NCBI GenBank assembly: GCA_027451085.1
Contig: DAIDKA010000302.1
Coordinates: forward strand, 1-8,023
Source: Gammaproteobacteria bacterium
GTDB lineage: Bacteria > Pseudomonadota > Gammaproteobacteria > Steroidobacterales > Steroidobacteraceae
Reading direction: 5' to 3'
Length of the DNA: 8,023 nt
Shown here: piece by piece, positions 5,686 through 8,023 of the stretch
Layout: the number at the start of each line of letters is the position of its first letter
Position numbering within the stretch: the stretch's first letter is position 1
The notes under the pieces: generated by a model
Databases searched by the model: none
What the model was told of the DNA's origin: nothing
The model's input: the letters and a program-made list of their open reading frames with translations, nothing else
Translations under genes and position numbers: made by a program

Positions 5686-6906
5686 ATGACCGTTGAGTTA
5701 CCTTCGGTAGACAGTTACATCCGCCCAAGAACACTTATGGAACATCCGCAGATCATGGTCCCGGCTGCCACTGACAGCCGCGGGGGGATTCCGACGGGGC
5801 GCTGGGTGGCCATTGGTGTCGGGGTGGTGGTGGCAGGGCTGGCCGTCTGGGCTGCAGCACGGCATGCCTCGGGCAGCAGCGCTGGGTCGGCCACGGTATC
5901 CGTGGGTGCCGTTCCCGTGGTCACTGCCACTGCGCCGGGACTGTCTGCGGTCACCGCCACGGTGTCCTTCACCGGCACCATCAATGCGCGCTATGACATT
6001 TCAATCGGCACGGACGGTGAGACCGGCCGGGTATCCGCGGTCTACGTGGAGGCGGGTGATCACGTGAAGGCCGGACAGCTGCTGGCGCAACTGGATGAAT
6101 CGATCTTGAGGCCGCAGGTGGAACGGCTGGCGGCGTCGCTGGAGGAGAGCAAGGCCAATGCAGCACTGGCGGATGCCGAATACAAGCGCGCCGAAGGCGT
6201 GGCGTCGGCTGGTGCCCTGTCCCGGGAGGACATTGAGAAGCGCCGTTCCGCCGCGATCACCGCCGCTGCGGAGGTGAGGGTCGCCGCCGCGCAGCTGGCC
6301 GAGTACCAGCAACGCCTGGGACATACCTCGGTGCGCGCGCCCGCGGATGGCGAGATCCTCACCCGCAGCGTGGAGGTGGGACAGATTGCAACCCCGGGTG
6401 GCAATGCGCTGTTCCGGCTGGCGCGCGGCTCGGAGATCGAAATGCGCGCGCAGGTGGCCGAGCAGGACATGCCCAGCCTCAAGGTGGGGCAGACCGCCAC
6501 GATCTATATTTCGGGAATCGACAAACCCTTCCACGGCAAGGTGCGTCTGCTGGGTGCCGTGATCGATCCACAGACCCGGCTGGGCGATGTGCGGATCGAG
6601 CTGGGGCCGGACCCGCAGCTGCGCCCGGGCTCCTTCGCGCGTGGTGAGGTTGTGGTCGGCAAGGGCAGGAAGCCGGTGCTGCCGCAGACCGCCGTGCAGT
6701 CGGATTCGAAGGGGGCCTACGTGCTGATCGTGAACGCGGACGGCCGCCTTGAGCGCCGGGACGTACAGGCCGCCGAGACCACGGAGCAGGGCATCGTCAT
6801 CTCCTCCGGCCTGACCGGCCAGGAGCGGGTGGTGATGACCGCGGGAGGCTTCCTGCGCGTGGGCGAACAGGTCACGGTGGCCGGCGCCACTCCCACGGGC
6901 TCGTAA
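5686..6906 (+). CDS. RND efflux periplasmic adaptor (membrane fusion protein, HlyD/AcrA family)
   Basis: The 406-aa product has an N-terminal membrane anchor (about 40-58) and then the standard adaptor order. The first lipoyl half-motif is GRVSAVYVEAGDHVKAGQLL (114-133). An alpha-helical hairpin follows (about 140-210, rich in Ala, Glu and Arg), then the second lipoyl half (VRAPADGEIL, 216-225). A beta-barrel domain (about 248-325) includes GSFARGEVVV, and a membrane-proximal domain runs to the end. It links the inner-membrane pump encoded next to an outer-membrane channel, which is not in the window. There is no lipobox; anchoring is by the uncleaved helix. Start is uncertain: the ATG at 5686 has no ribosome binding site, while an ATG at 5737 (MEHPQIM) has a weak AAGAA and would fit the promoter-like sequence at 5669-5680. 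The latter would remove 17 residues without touching any domain. Confidence 0.92.
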   Translation: MTVELPSVDSYIRPRTLMEHPQIMVPAATDSRGGIPTGRWVAIGVGVVVAGLAVWAAARHASGSSAGSATVSVGAVPVVTATAPGLSAVTATVSFTGTINARYDISIGTDGETGRVSAVYVEAGDHVKAGQLLAQLDESILRPQVERLAASLEESKANAALADAEYKRAEGVASAGALSREDIEKRRSAAITAAAEVRVAAAQLAEYQQRLGHTSVRAPADGEILTRSVEVGQIATPGGNALFRLARGSEIEMRAQVAEQDMPSLKVGQTATIYISGIDKPFHGKVRLLGAVIDPQTRLGDVRIELGPDPQLRPGSFARGEVVVGKGRKPVLPQTAVQSDSKGAYVLIVNADGRLERRDVQAAETTEQGIVISSGLTGQERVVMTAGGFLRVGEQVTVAGATPTGS

Positions 6907-6962
6907 GCAGGCGGGCGCAGGGCCCCGCGCAAGTCGACAACACAGGCTCGAGCACAGGTTCA

Positions 6963-8023
6963 ATGCGCAATATTTCCGCCTGGGCGATCAAGCACCCGAT
7001 CATCCCCATCGTGCTGTTCGTGGTGCTGACGGTGGTGGGCATCGTCTCGTTCGTGCGCCTGCCCATCAACCAGAATCCGGACATCGACTATCCGGTGGTG
7101 AGCGTCAACATCTCCTACCCGGGCGCTGCACCGTCGGAGATCGAGACGCAGATCCTGCAGAAGGTGGAAGGTGCGGTGGCCGGCATCGGCAACGTCCGTG
7201 ACATCTCCTCGGTCGCCAGTGAGGGCTCAGCCGAAACCGACGTCGAGTTCCAGATCGGCACCCCCATCGACCGGGCCGTCACCGACGTGCGTGACGCCGT
7301 GACCAAGGTCCGCGCCGACCTGCCGCTGGGCATTCTGGAGCCGCAGGTGTCGCGTGTCGAAGTGGCCGGCGGTCCCATCGCCTTCTTCGCGGTCACCACG
7401 ACGGAGCTTTCCGAGCAGCAGCTGTCCTGGTTCATCGACAACTCGGTGACCAAGCGTCTGCTGGCGGTGCCCGGCATCTCGCAGGTGCAGCGTATCGGTG
7501 GTGTCGATCGCCAGATGCGTGTGAACCTGGACCCCGCGCGCATGCAGGCCTTGGGTCTGACCGCCGCGCAGGTCAATGACCAGCTGCGCGACCTGAACCT
7601 GAATGCGCCGGGCGGCCGCCTGCAGGTGGGTGGCGGGGAGCAGACCATCCGGGTGCTGGGCAGCGCGAAGTCGGCGGTGAACCTTGCGGATACGCAGGTC
7701 ACCCTGCCCGGCGGTGGCGCAGCGCGCCTGGGGGATTTCGCGGTGGTCACCGACGGTGTGGCCGAGGTGCGCACGATCGCGCGCCTGGACGGGCGGCTGG
7801 CCACCACCTTTGCGGTGTACAAGGCCAAGGGGTCCTCCGATGTCACCGAGCTGGACCGGGTGGAGGCCGAACTTGGCGAAATCGGCAAGGAATACCCCGG
7901 CGTTCACATCCAGCGCGTGTTCACGACCGTCGAGCTGACCAAGACCAGCTACACGAGGGCCATGGAGGCCCTGATCGAGGGTTCGCTGCTGGCGGTGGCC
8001 GTGGTGTGGCTGTTCCTGCGCGA
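6963..8023 (+). CDS. RND efflux pump inner-membrane transporter, HAE1 type (N-terminal 353 residues; 3' end outside window)
   Basis: From the ATG at 6963 the frame is open to the right edge. The gene starts 56 bp after the adaptor stop, with AGG at 6956-6958 as a modest ribosome binding site. Residues 12-31 are the first membrane helix (PIIPIVLFVVLTVVGIVSFV). RLPINQNPDIDYPVVSVNIS (32-51) and YPGAAPSEIETQILQKVE (52-69) are the hallmark start of the periplasmic porter domain of AcrB/MexB-like proteins. The first porter loop continues through VPGISQVQRIG and the docking-domain segment, and the last residues in the window (LLAVAVVWLFLR) begin the second membrane helix. Family members are about 1,000-1,050 aa trimers that export drugs, metals or lipophiles using the proton gradient; only about a third is visible. 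The proton-relay residues of TM4 lie beyond the window, so activity and substrate class cannot be judged. It forms an operon with the adaptor. Confidence 0.93.
   Translation, partial: MRNISAWAIKHPIIPIVLFVVLTVVGIVSFVRLPINQNPDIDYPVVSVNISYPGAAPSEIETQILQKVEGAVAGIGNVRDISSVASEGSAETDVEFQIGTPIDRAVTDVRDAVTKVRADLPLGILEPQVSRVEVAGGPIAFFAVTTTELSEQQLSWFIDNSVTKRLLAVPGISQVQRIGGVDRQMRVNLDPARMQALGLTAAQVNDQLRDLNLNAPGGRLQVGGGEQTIRVLGSAKSAVNLADTQVTLPGGGAARLGDFAVVTDGVAEVRTIARLDGRLATTFAVYKAKGSSDVTELDRVEAELGEIGKEYPGVHIQRVFTTVELTKTSYTRAMEALIEGSLLAVAVVWLFLR

Noticed and set aside
5739..5765. GGAAC after the adaptor start as another ECF -35 element
   Set aside because: The distance to the nearest GTC-like -10 is wrong (14 bases), and the site lies inside the adaptor coding region.
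6001..6963. A 320-codon minus-strand frame opposite the RND adaptor
   Set aside because: It is the antisense shadow of a well-supported adaptor gene, with low-complexity Arg/His/Leu-rich composition and no ribosome binding site or family match.
7115..7907. Long minus-strand frames inside the RND transporter gene
   Set aside because: The plus strand encodes a textbook RND N-terminus through this region. The minus-strand products are Ser/Arg/Thr-rich shadows.

Overview
The window is about 8 kb of dense, GC-rich bacterial DNA (roughly 60-65% GC by eye). Gene families, codon use and the RND/ECF content suggest a pseudomonadotal (proteobacterial) chromosome, most likely gamma- or beta-proteobacterial. 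That placement is an inference; no rRNA or marker gene is present. I see no transposase, integrase, CRISPR array, tRNA or rRNA.

Layout. (1) 3-485 (+): C-terminal part of an NmrA/QorB-like NAD(P)-binding oxidoreductase cut by the left edge, then a short non-coding stretch and a possible 71-aa orphan protein (615-830, +). (2) 2884-853 (-): a tight three-gene unit, read right to left: ECF sigma factor, a 102-aa two-helix membrane protein, and an MBL-fold hydrolase of the UlaG/RomA/NAPE-PLD type. The gaps are 10 and 3 bp, so the three are almost certainly co-transcribed. (3) 3389-3015 (-) and 3505-4251 (+): a divergent pair of an ArsR-type winged-helix regulator and a FabG-like SDR. They share a 115-bp intergenic region holding a well-formed promoter overlapped by an inverted repeat. 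(4) 4391-5650 (+): an ArsB-family arsenite-type permease using a TTG start behind a strong ribosome binding site. (5) 5686-6906 and 6963-8023 (+): the periplasmic adaptor and the truncated inner-membrane pump of an HAE1-type RND efflux system; the pump runs off the right edge.

How the parts may work together. The window reads as a stress and detoxification neighbourhood. The sigma factor with its membrane partner could sense an envelope or cytoplasmic signal. The ArsR-type regulator probably represses the SDR from the shared operator, and perhaps affects genes further right. ArsB and the RND system are two separate export routes. The SDR-ArsB pairing without arsC, arsA or a canonical cysteine-pair ArsR is the least standard combination. 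The sigma factor/small membrane protein/MBL unit is the best candidate for a poorly described system, although each gene belongs to a recognisable family or has recognisable features.
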